Below, one piece after another: positions 5,857-11,881 of a DNA stretch of 14,346 bases. The stretch is from positions 1 to 14,346 of the forward strand of contig CALALX010000064.1 of assembly GCA_937925635.1 (NCBI GenBank), given 5' to 3'. Every line of letters begins with the position of its first letter. Within the stretch, counting starts at the first letter, position 1. Position numbers and translations under genes: made by a program. The stretch is from an uncultured Caulobacter sp. (lineage in GTDB: Bacteria; Pseudomonadota; Alphaproteobacteria; Caulobacterales; Caulobacteraceae). A model generated the notes under the pieces. It worked only from the letters and a program-made list of their open reading frames with translations. It was not told the origin of the DNA and made no database searches.

Positions 5857-6464
5857 TAGAAGGGCTCCTCGGTTTCTGGATCGGCGGTGAGGCCGAAGTC
5901 GATCGGATCGTTCGGCGGCTCGCTGGAGCGGCTGGATCGCGTCTTGCCGATGCGGACGATCTCGGCGCCGGGGAACGCGTCCTTGACCGGGGCGATCTTC
6001 GCGTCGAGATCGCGCAGGGCGAGGCTGACTTCGCGGAGCGTGTAGCAGCGCAGCCCCGGCCGGGTCCGCTCCACGATGGGCCAGTCGGCGTCGTCGAGCA
6101 GGACGCCGAAGCGATGGCCGTCGATCTCGGCCTCGACGACGCGGCCATCCGGCGGGACGTGGCCGATCTGGCGCGCCTCGGCGTCCATCGCGTCGAAGCC
6201 GCGGATGCAGACGGCCGCCATGTGCGCGACCTGGGCGACGTCGTTCGCGTCGAGCGCAGCGTTGAGCCGGGCGATGGCCGATCCGAACTTCCGCGCCGTC
6301 TCGGGGCTGACGAGTTCGGGCAGCCGGTCCGCGCCCCATGTCTCGTCAGCAAGCCGGGCGCGGCGGTCGAACGGGGCGACGGCGTAGCTGGCCGCCATTT
6401 CCTCCGGCGACGTCTTCGGCGCGAGGATGCGGTCGTGGCGGGGGCGGCGCTTGGGGGCGGTCAT
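5856..6464 (-). CDS. Hypothetical phage protein
   Basis: This 202-aa protein starts at ATG 6464, overlapping the upstream stop as ATGA. The N-terminus is basic (MTAPKRRPRHDRILAPKTSP). A helical stretch follows (PELVSPETARKFGSAIARLN, VAHMAAVCIRGFDAMDAEAR), then a beta-looking segment (VVEAEIDGHRFGVLLDDADW) and a helix with heptad-like spacing (LREVSLALRDLDAKIAPVKD). The tail ends DPETEEPF, acidic and aromatic. I do not recognise a family. The helix-strand mix fits a small soluble protein, and its place among coupled early genes suggests an accessory role. Confidence 0.72.
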   Translation of the reverse strand: MTAPKRRPRHDRILAPKTSPEEMAASYAVAPFDRRARLADETWGADRLPELVSPETARKFGSAIARLNAALDANDVAQVAHMAAVCIRGFDAMDAEARQIGHVPPDGRVVEAEIDGHRFGVLLDDADWPIVERTRPGLRCYTLREVSLALRDLDAKIAPVKDAFPGAEIVRIGKTRSSRSSEPPNDPIDFGLTADPETEEPF

Positions 6465-6682
6465 GGCCGGACCCTCGCCTCGAAGTCCGCCTTTCTACGG
6501 ACCATGTCCTCACGGCCGTCAATGACGCGCCCGGCGCCGTGTTCGTGTTGCAGCTTCGGCAGCGCAGCCCAGGCGCGCCGCGCGGACGTCGCCCGCGCAA
6601 CCTCGACCGGGGCGAGCCCGTCTCCCGTAAGCGTGATGCGCCAGTCGCGGTATCCGGGGTGCGTGACCACTAGCGACCGCAT
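6461..6682 (-). CDS. Small hypothetical phage protein
   Basis: This 73-aa protein starts at ATG 6682 behind GGAGGG (6695-6690, 7 nt spacing). It begins MRSLVVTHPGYRDWRITLTG, then APVEVARATSARRAWAALP and HGAGRVIDGREDMVRRKADF. It has no recognised domain; the pattern is a short beta start followed by a basic helix. It is the first gene after the repeat-rich non-coding stretch. One 16-bp repeat copy (6703-6718) lies just 7 bp upstream of its Shine-Dalgarno, so folding of that repeat could control this start and, through coupling, the genes that follow. Confidence 0.68.
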   Translation of the reverse strand: MRSLVVTHPGYRDWRITLTGDGLAPVEVARATSARRAWAALPKLQHEHGAGRVIDGREDMVRRKADFEARVRP

Positions 6683-6784
6683 CAGACCGCCCTCCGGCAA
6701 TCTGTCGCATTTGTCGTACACGTACGCGCGGGGAGAGAGAAAAAGGAGGAGAGCCCTTTATAAACTCTAAATCTCGTACGCGTG

Positions 6785-6855
6785 TACGACATTTGCGACA
6801 GATTGCCCGGAAGTGTCGCATTTGTCGTAGGAGCGCCCTTACGACATTTGCGACA
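6785..6855. repeat. Three alternating repeats forming competing hairpins
   Basis: Copies at 6785-6800 (+), 6814-6829 (-) and 6840-6855 (+) give two near-perfect stems. The middle copy can pair with the left copy (13-nt loop) or with the right copy (10-nt loop), but not both. Each pairing has mismatches only in the central A/T positions. In a leftward transcript these would be stable alternative hairpins. Confidence 0.7.
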
Positions 6856-6907
6856 GATCGCAACCCAAGCGCGATCTGGCGCGCCGGCCGCAACCAATCC
6901 GCGATCT
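6855..6907. repeat. Pair of 19-bp direct repeats and a small dyad
   Basis: CGCAACCCAAGCGCGATCT (6859-6877) and CGCAACCAATCCGCGATCT (6889-6907) match at 16 of 19 positions and are 30 bp apart. Inside the first, AGATCGC (6855-6861) and GCGATCT (6871-6877) form a perfect 7-bp dyad with a 9-nt loop. A GGCGCGCC palindrome sits between the two copies (6878-6885). They are flanked by two identical 16-bp elements, so this is a second class of repeated site nested in the first array. Confidence 0.75.
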
Positions 6908-6909
6908 CT

Positions 6910-6952
6910 TACGACATTTGCGACAAATGCCGAAACTGTCGCAAATGTCGTA
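6910..6952 (-). terminator. Perfect 16-bp hairpin after the primase-helicase gene
   Basis: Repeat copies 6910-6925 and 6937-6952 are exact reverse complements separated by 11 nt. The stem begins 18 nt downstream of the primase-helicase stop (6973-6971). On the leftward transcript this would fold into a strong stem-loop where a terminator or mRNA-stabilising structure is expected. There is no U-run after it (the following bases are AGAGATCG), so intrinsic termination is uncertain, and the stem may simply be part of the repeat array. Confidence 0.45.
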
Positions 6953-6970
6953 AGGAAACCCGTGTTTTCG

Positions 6971-9496
6971 TCAGAGGGCATGACCAGCCTTTCCTGCTGC
7001 GATTTGCCTTGCCGCCTCAGCCCGCCTCGCCGCTTCGGACGCGCCGCGTTCGGCGAACAGGCGGTGCACCTCGGGGTTCACGACCCATACCGGCGCGGCG
7101 TTCACGCGCGTCGATGTGGGCTGCGGCGATACCCAGCCGAGGGCTTCGAGCTGCTCGAACAGCTTCACGATCTCGGGCCGCGTGAGCTTCCGCATCGCGC
7201 CGTCACCGCGCACGACGTCTCGCGCCGAGACCGTCTCCAGCTTGTGCGAGAGGATGTATCCGGCGAGCGATTTGAGCCGGTCGTGGTCGTCGCTGAGGTT
7301 CAGCACGCCGTTGTAGAAGGCCAGGGCATGTCGCAGCAGGAACCCGTGCAGGAAGTCGGCAGCGCGCCGGGCCGTGTCCTCCGCCACCATCGTCGGCAGG
7401 AAGCCGGCATGGGCGTGCTCGGCGGCGTGGAACGTCACGCAGAGCCGGGCGAACAGGCCGTCGTACTTGCCGACGTGGGCGGCCAGCTTGCGACTGACGC
7501 ACTCAACCGCCATCAACCCGAGGTGCTTTTCCTCGAGTTCGCGTCGTATGCGCTGCGCCCCTTCGGAGAAGATCAGGCGCGCCTTGTAGCCGACGTCGAT
7601 GAAGCCGGGCGGGCGATCCACCTCGGCCCGCGTCAGGGCCGTCACAAGCTCGCTGTAGGCCCGTGCTGCGTCGGTCAGCGGGGCGTCCTCGCTGCCGAGG
7701 CGAGCCGGGCGCAGGACGATCGGAAACAGCCGTTGAATCAGGCCGTCGTCGTTGGCGTCGGCGACGATGCTGCGGATTGGTTCGGGCTGGATGCCGCCCA
7801 GCACGCAGGCGCTGAGGTTGTTGATCATGCCGGCGCCGCGGCCGACGCGGTTGACGGCGTAGACGCCGCCGTTGAACGCCTGGAGCCAGAAGCTGCGATC
7901 CCTACCCTTGCCGTTGGTATAGCGGTCCATGCCGCCGAACCAGCCCGACAGCTCGTCCTGCACGACCAACAGCCCGTCAGGGCTGTCCGCCATGACCTCC
8001 TGCGCCGCCTCTATCGTCGTGTCCTCGAGCCGCTTGCGGACCTGTCTCGGGCGTTCGGCTCCGGCCTTCTCGTCCTTCTTCAGCGCGTCGTAGTCGGCTT
8101 TCTTGCGGATGAAGTCGCGGTACAGGTTGGCGTCGATGGCGCGCAGCGGGCGCTCGGCCGCGCTGAGCATCGGTGACTTCTTCGTTGACGGGTCACCGAC
8201 GAGCGCGACCCACAGCCGGGCGCTTTCGTGCCATTCGTCATACCGCTTGACCCGGATCTTGACGTCATCGGGGATGGCGGCGGCGCAGACGCACAGGGCC
8301 GCCGCGGCGAGCCCGCCGGGGTCTGCGCCCATCTGCTCGCCCTGGATGAAGGCGAAATCCTCGATCACCTTCGGCAGTAGCCCGCGCGGCAGCGTCGGCG
8401 CGGGGAATACGCCCCAGATGTCGACGGGCGATAGGTCGCGGCCGGGCTCGGCCGTGTCCTCTGCTGCGCCGCTGCTGCCGTCCTCGGCGGCCTTGGCGCT
8501 GGCCTCGGCCTCCCGCTTTTCGTGCTCGTACGGGTCGCGTCCGCCGGGGCGGTAGTACTTGCTGTAGGCGCTGTCGACGAGCCCTTCGATATTGTGGTCC
8601 CAGACGGGGCAATGCAGTCGGACGACTGCTTCGCAGAAGGCGCGTGGGACGCCGGCCCCGGCCATCGCCGCGGTGATGCCGCGCACGCCGTAGTGCTTCT
8701 CGCCGTCCGTGCTCGCCTGGCGCAGGAAGTCGGCGTATTCCTCGATCGACTTCCCTTCGAAGCCTGTGTCGATGTGGAGCCCTTCGCCGTGATCGTGCCG
8801 GCGGCTTCCGCGCTCGACGTGAGGGAACGCGCGGGCCATCTGCTCCGACGACACGCGCGGGCGCTCGTCCTCGGTGAATATGCGCAGCGTCGTCAGTTCG
8901 GCGACATAGCCCTTGGCGCGTTTCTTCGGCTTCGGCCAGTTGATCGTTCCAGCGAGACGCATGATGCGCGGCGCGTCGCTGACGTCGTCGGTCTTGAGGG
9001 CGCGGGAGATCGAATACTGGATCGCCTCCCATGCCGGGAGGTTCTGCGCTGGCGTCTCCAATTCCCAATAGACATGCGGGCGCTGGCTCGGCTGTGTGCC
9101 GGTCATGACGTAGAACGTGCTGCGCGGCGAGATCAGCCGCTTGATGTTGTCGGCGGCTTCGGCGGTGTCGGCGTCAGCCCAATGAAAGAAGCTCGCGACG
9201 ATGTTCTCTTTCTTCGCGCGCTTGTTCATGGGCGGCATGTTCGCCGCGTCGAGGGGGTTCACGACCGCGTAGGCGTTCATGTGATACTGGTTCATCGCGG
9301 CGATGTGCGCCGCGGCCTCGCCGACGTCGGCGGGTGGGTAGTGCCGCACGTCTTTCACCACGGCGGTGTCGTCGTCGGTCAGCAGGACGATCTCGAGCAT
9401 GACCGACTGGGCGAGTTCGCCCCATCGCCGGGTGATGTGCCGAAGATGCGCTTCGATCTGCTCGACGTCGGGCTGTAGATTGGTCTGAGCCACCAT
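6971..9496 (-). CDS. Phage primase-helicase (RepB-like primase plus DUF3987 ATPase)
   Basis: This 841-aa replication protein starts at ATG 9496. The N-terminal third (about 20-230) resembles RepB/archaeo-eukaryotic-type primases: ASFFHWADADTAEA with an acidic DxD (108-110), QRPHVYWELETPAQ (138-151) and DAPRIMRLAGTINWPKPKKR (175-193). A charged linker at 325-355 separates it from a DUF3987/YfjI-type ATPase. That domain has Walker A WVALVGDPSTKKSPML (GDPSTKKS at 434-441, two Lys before Ser), Walker B LLVVQDELSGWFGGM (D514, E515) and a DDGLIQRLFPI arginine-bearing block at 583-593. The last ~100 residues (LTRPEIVKLFEQLEALGWVS) look like a winged helix. Such fusions unwind DNA and synthesise primers at a phage or mobile-element origin. 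The repeat array directly downstream is the natural origin candidate. No DnaC/DnaB pair is present, so this is likely the sole phage replisome initiator in view. Confidence 0.88.
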   Translation of the reverse strand: MVAQTNLQPDVEQIEAHLRHITRRWGELAQSVMLEIVLLTDDDTAVVKDVRHYPPADVGEAAAHIAAMNQYHMNAYAVVNPLDAANMPPMNKRAKKENIVASFFHWADADTAEAADNIKRLISPRSTFYVMTGTQPSQRPHVYWELETPAQNLPAWEAIQYSISRALKTDDVSDAPRIMRLAGTINWPKPKKRAKGYVAELTTLRIFTEDERPRVSSEQMARAFPHVERGSRRHDHGEGLHIDTGFEGKSIEEYADFLRQASTDGEKHYGVRGITAAMAGAGVPRAFCEAVVRLHCPVWDHNIEGLVDSAYSKYYRPGGRDPYEHEKREAEASAKAAEDGSSGAAEDTAEPGRDLSPVDIWGVFPAPTLPRGLLPKVIEDFAFIQGEQMGADPGGLAAAALCVCAAAIPDDVKIRVKRYDEWHESARLWVALVGDPSTKKSPMLSAAERPLRAIDANLYRDFIRKKADYDALKKDEKAGAERPRQVRKRLEDTTIEAAQEVMADSPDGLLVVQDELSGWFGGMDRYTNGKGRDRSFWLQAFNGGVYAVNRVGRGAGMINNLSACVLGGIQPEPIRSIVADANDDGLIQRLFPIVLRPARLGSEDAPLTDAARAYSELVTALTRAEVDRPPGFIDVGYKARLIFSEGAQRIRRELEEKHLGLMAVECVSRKLAAHVGKYDGLFARLCVTFHAAEHAHAGFLPTMVAEDTARRAADFLHGFLLRHALAFYNGVLNLSDDHDRLKSLAGYILSHKLETVSARDVVRGDGAMRKLTRPEIVKLFEQLEALGWVSPQPTSTRVNAAPVWVVNPEVHRLFAERGASEAARRAEAARQIAAGKAGHAL

Positions 9497-9530
9497 TGCG
9501 TCCCCGGCGGTTCTGGTGCGTCGTAGGCGC

Positions 9531-9608
9531 CGCGGCCCGTAGGCCGCGCCGGGTGTTGTGTGAGAGCTTCAGCCGGTAGGCGGCGCGGTTCTGATCGGCT
9601 GCGCCGCC
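9531..9608. repeat. Two GC-rich inverted repeats between SSB-like and primase-helicase genes
   Basis: CGCGGCC (9531-9537) and GGCCGCG (9542-9548) form a 7-bp stem with a 4-nt loop. GGCGGCGC (9579-9586) and GCGCCGCC (9601-9608) form an 8-bp stem with a 14-nt loop just after the stop of the SSB-like gene. Neither has a U-run on the leftward strand, so they may be mRNA-processing or attenuating stems rather than true terminators. The remainder of this 119-bp gap has no gene. Confidence 0.5.
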
Positions 9609-9615
9609 GCTGACC

Positions 9616-10290
9616 TCAGAACTCGTCGCTGGAGTAAGCCGGTTCCGGCGTGGGCTCGGGCGCGGCGGCCTTGGCCGGCTGCGGCGTGGGGGCCGGCTCG
9701 GTCGCGATCTTCGGGGCGTCGGCCTTGAGGCAGTCCGGCCGGGGCACCCACTTCACGATCTCCAGGATCGGGATGTTGGCGGTCCCGTTCGGCAGGTCGC
9801 GCTTTTCGACGCTGGTCTGCTTGACGAGCGGCAGGGTGTTGTCGCCCGGATACTGCGCCATGATCTGCTTGGAGAGCTTCGTGAACGCCTCGTACGCGGC
9901 GAAGCTGCCCTGCTCCCATGTCGCCGCCCGGCCGCCGCCGATGGCGCAGCGAACGGTGAGGGCGCGCGACCATGCGAAGGCGCCGGAGGGCTTCTTCGAC
10001 TCGTCGGGACGCGGCGTCGCCTGAGAAATCGACGGGTTCCAGCGGCGCTCCGGGGCCATGCCCTTCGCGCCGTCCTTCTCCCAGCCGAGCTTGAGGCTGT
10101 CGAGGTCCATCACGCATCCGGCCTCGAAGGCGGGAACGATGCTCTCGGCCTTCTCGCCGTTGTCGTCCTTGTCGCGCAGCACCCACTTGCGCGGCGCGAA
10201 GCCCTTCTCGGCCGAGCCGTTCGAGGTCCATGAAATCCAGGGGCCCTGCGAGCTGTCGCTTGAGCCGGTATCAATCGCAAATCCAGACAT
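9616..10290 (-). CDS. Putative ssDNA-binding protein, SSB-like tail
   Basis: This 224-aa protein starts at ATG 10290 (weak ribosome site). The body mixes strands and Gly/Trp turns (GPWISWTSNGSAEKGFAPRK, WVLRDKDDNGEKAESIVPAF, GAFAWSRALTVRCAI). It is followed by a disordered Pro/Ala tail (APTPQPAKAAAPEPTPEPAY) and the acidic-aromatic tip SSDEF at 220-224. A Pro-rich linker plus acidic tip ending in Phe is the organisation of bacterial and phage SSB proteins, where the tip recruits partners. The gene lies directly upstream of the primase-helicase, as SSB-type genes often do. I cannot show the OB fold from sequence alone; a recombination mediator is an alternative. Confidence 0.55.
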   Translation of the reverse strand: MSGFAIDTGSSDSSQGPWISWTSNGSAEKGFAPRKWVLRDKDDNGEKAESIVPAFEAGCVMDLDSLKLGWEKDGAKGMAPERRWNPSISQATPRPDESKKPSGAFAWSRALTVRCAIGGGRAATWEQGSFAAYEAFTKLSKQIMAQYPGDNTLPLVKQTSVEKRDLPNGTANIPILEIVKWVPRPDCLKADAPKIATEPAPTPQPAKAAAPEPTPEPAYSSDEF

Positions 10291-10354
10291 TTCAGTCGCT
10301 TTCTTCGATGTCGCAGCGCGACGGTTGAGCCGGGGGAGCCGCCCCGGCAGCGGA

Positions 10355-10702
10355 TCAGCGGATGCCCGCGGATGCCTTCCGCCGTGCGATCGCCTCGGAT
10401 CGGTCGACGGGGAGTTCGGTGGTCAGCTCGGCGTAGGCGACGATGATCTCGTCGAACGCGGCCGGGTCGGTTTGTGCGAGGCGCGTCGCCAGCGGCAGGA
10501 ACCGCAGGAACGCGGCGCGTGCGGTTTCGAGGATGCGCGGCGTGCGGAGTTCGCCGAGGATGGCGGCGAGCAGCCCCGCGTCGAATTGCTCCTGTGTCGG
10601 GTTTGGCGGCAGGGCGTCGAGCACGCCGTCGACGACCGCCTCGGAGCGCAGGATGCTGGCGGCGTCCGGGCGCGAGACGCCGGTGTCGATGATGAAGGTC
10701 AT
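10355..10702 (-). CDS. Hypothetical phage protein, helical
   Basis: This 115-aa protein starts at ATG 10702, which overlaps the upstream stop as ATGA; the open frame further upstream is a shadow. It is mostly helical and Ala/Leu-rich (ILRSEAVVDGVLDALPPNPT, EQFDAGLLAAILGELRTPRI, AFLRFLPLATRLAQTDPAAF). There is no membrane span or catalytic motif. The 64-bp gap after it precedes the SSB-like gene. The function is unknown; its position suggests a replication or recombination accessory role. Confidence 0.7.
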   Translation of the reverse strand: MTFIIDTGVSRPDAASILRSEAVVDGVLDALPPNPTQEQFDAGLLAAILGELRTPRILETARAAFLRFLPLATRLAQTDPAAFDEIIVAYAELTTELPVDRSEAIARRKASAGIR

Positions 10703-11082
10703 TCCGCCAACTCCCCCGCCAGCGCCGAGAAGTCGGTCTCGAATTCCCGCGTCGTCAGGGCCGGCGAGCGGTTGTCGTTCAGCGTGCCCTGCTCGCGGGC
10801 GTCGATCAGGATCGCGCAGCAGGCCATGACGTGCGCCAGGTGCGACTGGCCGCTCTCGTAGTCGGCGTCTTCGCCGTCGAACCACGCCATCAGGTGGCGC
10901 ATGGCCGCGTCGTAGTAGACCGTCGAGGACACGTTCTGGACGCGCCAGTTGAACCGGCCGTACTTCGTGGCGCCGAGGCGCATGACGCGGCCGAGCGCCT
11001 GCAAGGCGGTCGTCGGCGTGTCGGACATCGGCGGCTTCTGCTCACCGAAAGCCGTCTTGGGGTTGCCGTCTGGATGCCTCAT
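10699..11082 (-). CDS. dATP/dGTP pyrophosphohydrolase-like protein (DUF5664/MazG-like)
   Basis: The protein is 127 aa. The N-terminus (RHPDGNPKTAFGEQKPPMSD, then TALQALGRVMRLGATKYGRF NW) and the core YYDAAMRHLMAWFDGEDADY, ESGQSHLAHVMACCAILIDA match phage dATP/dGTP diphosphohydrolase N-terminal domains. The E-D-x-D-x-E-S-G and H-L-A-H residues at about 71-84 would hold the metal, as in the all-alpha NTP pyrophosphatase fold. The enzyme would clip dNTPs to dNMPs and shape the phage nucleotide pool. ATG 11082 is favoured because its ATGA overlaps the upstream stop and the NPKTxFG segment belongs to the family. Confidence 0.8.
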   Translation of the reverse strand: MRHPDGNPKTAFGEQKPPMSDTPTTALQALGRVMRLGATKYGRFNWRVQNVSSTVYYDAAMRHLMAWFDGEDADYESGQSHLAHVMACCAILIDAREQGTLNDNRSPALTTREFETDFSALAGELAE

Positions 11083-11408
11083 GCCGCCGCTCCTTGCGCT
11101 GCAGGCTCGTCACGTAGGACGGTGATCAGCGCGCTCGTCTCGGTGTTCACGAGCGCGAGGAATTGCCGGCCATCGCGGAGCCGGAACCGGAACAGCCGCA
11201 GCCCTGAGCGGCTCACGCGCCCGGCGTCCGGAGACACGCGGCCAACGTCCAGAGACATGTTGCCCCATGTCCCGGAGAGCGTCGCAGCCGCCTTCAGGTC
11301 GCTACCAGCCGCCTCGAACGCGGCGACCGCGGCCTCGGCGGCGGCGGCCTTCGCCTCGTACTCGTCGACGAGATCGGGCAGGCTGCGAAGCGTTGCGAGA
11401 TCGCTCAT
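11079..11408 (-). CDS. Hypothetical phage protein with N-terminal helical hairpin
   Basis: This 109-aa protein starts at ATG 11408 (ATGA overlap) and overlaps the next gene by ATGA. Residues 8-48 (SLPDLVDEYEAKAAAAEAAV, FEAAGSDLKAAATLSGTWGN) resemble the first helices of DUF4942-type phage proteins, but such proteins are normally much longer and the second half here (LRLFRFRLRDGRQFLALVNT) does not follow. It may be a shortened member or an unrelated protein. No catalytic residues are visible. Confidence 0.65.
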   Translation of the reverse strand: MSDLATLRSLPDLVDEYEAKAAAAEAAVAAFEAAGSDLKAAATLSGTWGNMSLDVGRVSPDAGRVSRSGLRLFRFRLRDGRQFLALVNTETSALITVLRDEPAAQGAAA

Positions 11409-11881
11409 GCCACGCCTCCGCGGCTGGACGTCTCGGCGCCGTAAAGAGCAATGAGAGCGGCTTCCGCTCTTCCATCATCGCGAACCCGCTTGAACATGCT
11501 CGCGTGCGCCGGGAACCGCTGCGCCGCGAGCCCGCGCGCTGCGCCCTTGTCCTTGACCAGCCCGAAGTGCCGCTTCCATGAGGCGGGCGTGACGAGCCGC
11601 AGCGCATGCCCTCGCGCGGCGACGGCCATGTGGATCGCGCCGACCGTCTGGCCGAAGCGGAACATGCTGCTGACGCCCTGTCCCGGCATGGCGCCAACCT
11701 GCTCGACCCACACGTCGCACGTCGGGCATTGCAGCGCCTCGAACAGCGCGCCGTGGAGCAGTTCGGTCTTGCCCTTCGGCCCCGGCGACACGGGCATGTC
11801 GGTAATCACGAGCCAGCGTGTCGTCGCGTTGTAATGCGCGATGGCGCCGGTGAAGCCAGGGTCGATCCCGATAGTAATCAC
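11405..11881 (-). CDS. RuvC-like Holliday junction resolvase
   Basis: This 158-aa protein starts at GTG 11881 (GTGA overlap). It has the RNase H-fold layout of RuvC: ITIGIDPGFTGAIAHYN with catalytic D7, VWVEQVGAMPGQGVSSMFRF with catalytic E60, and RVRDDGRAEAALIALYG with an acidic pair and E140 in the last active-site segment. RuvC enzymes make paired nicks in four-way junctions. This phage form is probably used to process replication or recombination intermediates before packaging. Its length is close to cellular RuvC (~170 aa). A Cys pair (CPTC, 52-55) is extra. No RuvA/RuvB is encoded nearby, as usual for phages. Confidence 0.87.
   Translation of the reverse strand: MITIGIDPGFTGAIAHYNATTRWLVITDMPVSPGPKGKTELLHGALFEALQCPTCDVWVEQVGAMPGQGVSSMFRFGQTVGAIHMAVAARGHALRLVTPASWKRHFGLVKDKGAARGLAAQRFPAHASMFKRVRDDGRAEAALIALYGAETSSRGGVA

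Larger units (their letters stand above)
6703..6952. repeat. Cluster of six 16-bp repeats in alternating orientation
   Basis: The element TACGACATTTGCGACA, or a form with the central A/T triplet altered, occurs at 6703-6718 (-), 6785-6800 (+), 6814-6829 (-), 6840-6855 (+), 6910-6925 (+) and 6937-6952 (-). Copies at 6785, 6840, 6910 and 6937 are identical; 6703 and 6814 are identical to each other and differ from the others in the central triplet. Each copy is itself two direct heptamers, TRCGACA, 9 bp apart. The array fills most of the 288-bp gap between the primase-helicase gene and the 73-aa gene. Repeats next to a replication gene are a hallmark of phage and plasmid origins (initiator-binding iterons), but operators or RNA hairpins also fit. 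Confidence 0.9.

Noticed and set aside
6703..6952. CRISPR array
   Set aside because: Repeats are short (16 bp), alternate in orientation, and spacers range from 10 to 66 bp; there are no cas genes.
6782..8176. 464-codon rightward open frame opposite the primase-helicase
   Set aside because: It is antisense to a gene with clear Walker motifs, starts inside the repeat array and has an Arg/Val/Ala composition with no domain. It is a GC-rich shadow.
8522..9478. 318-codon rightward open frame opposite the primase-helicase N-terminus
   Set aside because: Same reason: antisense shadow of the primase-like domain with no motif and no ribosome site.
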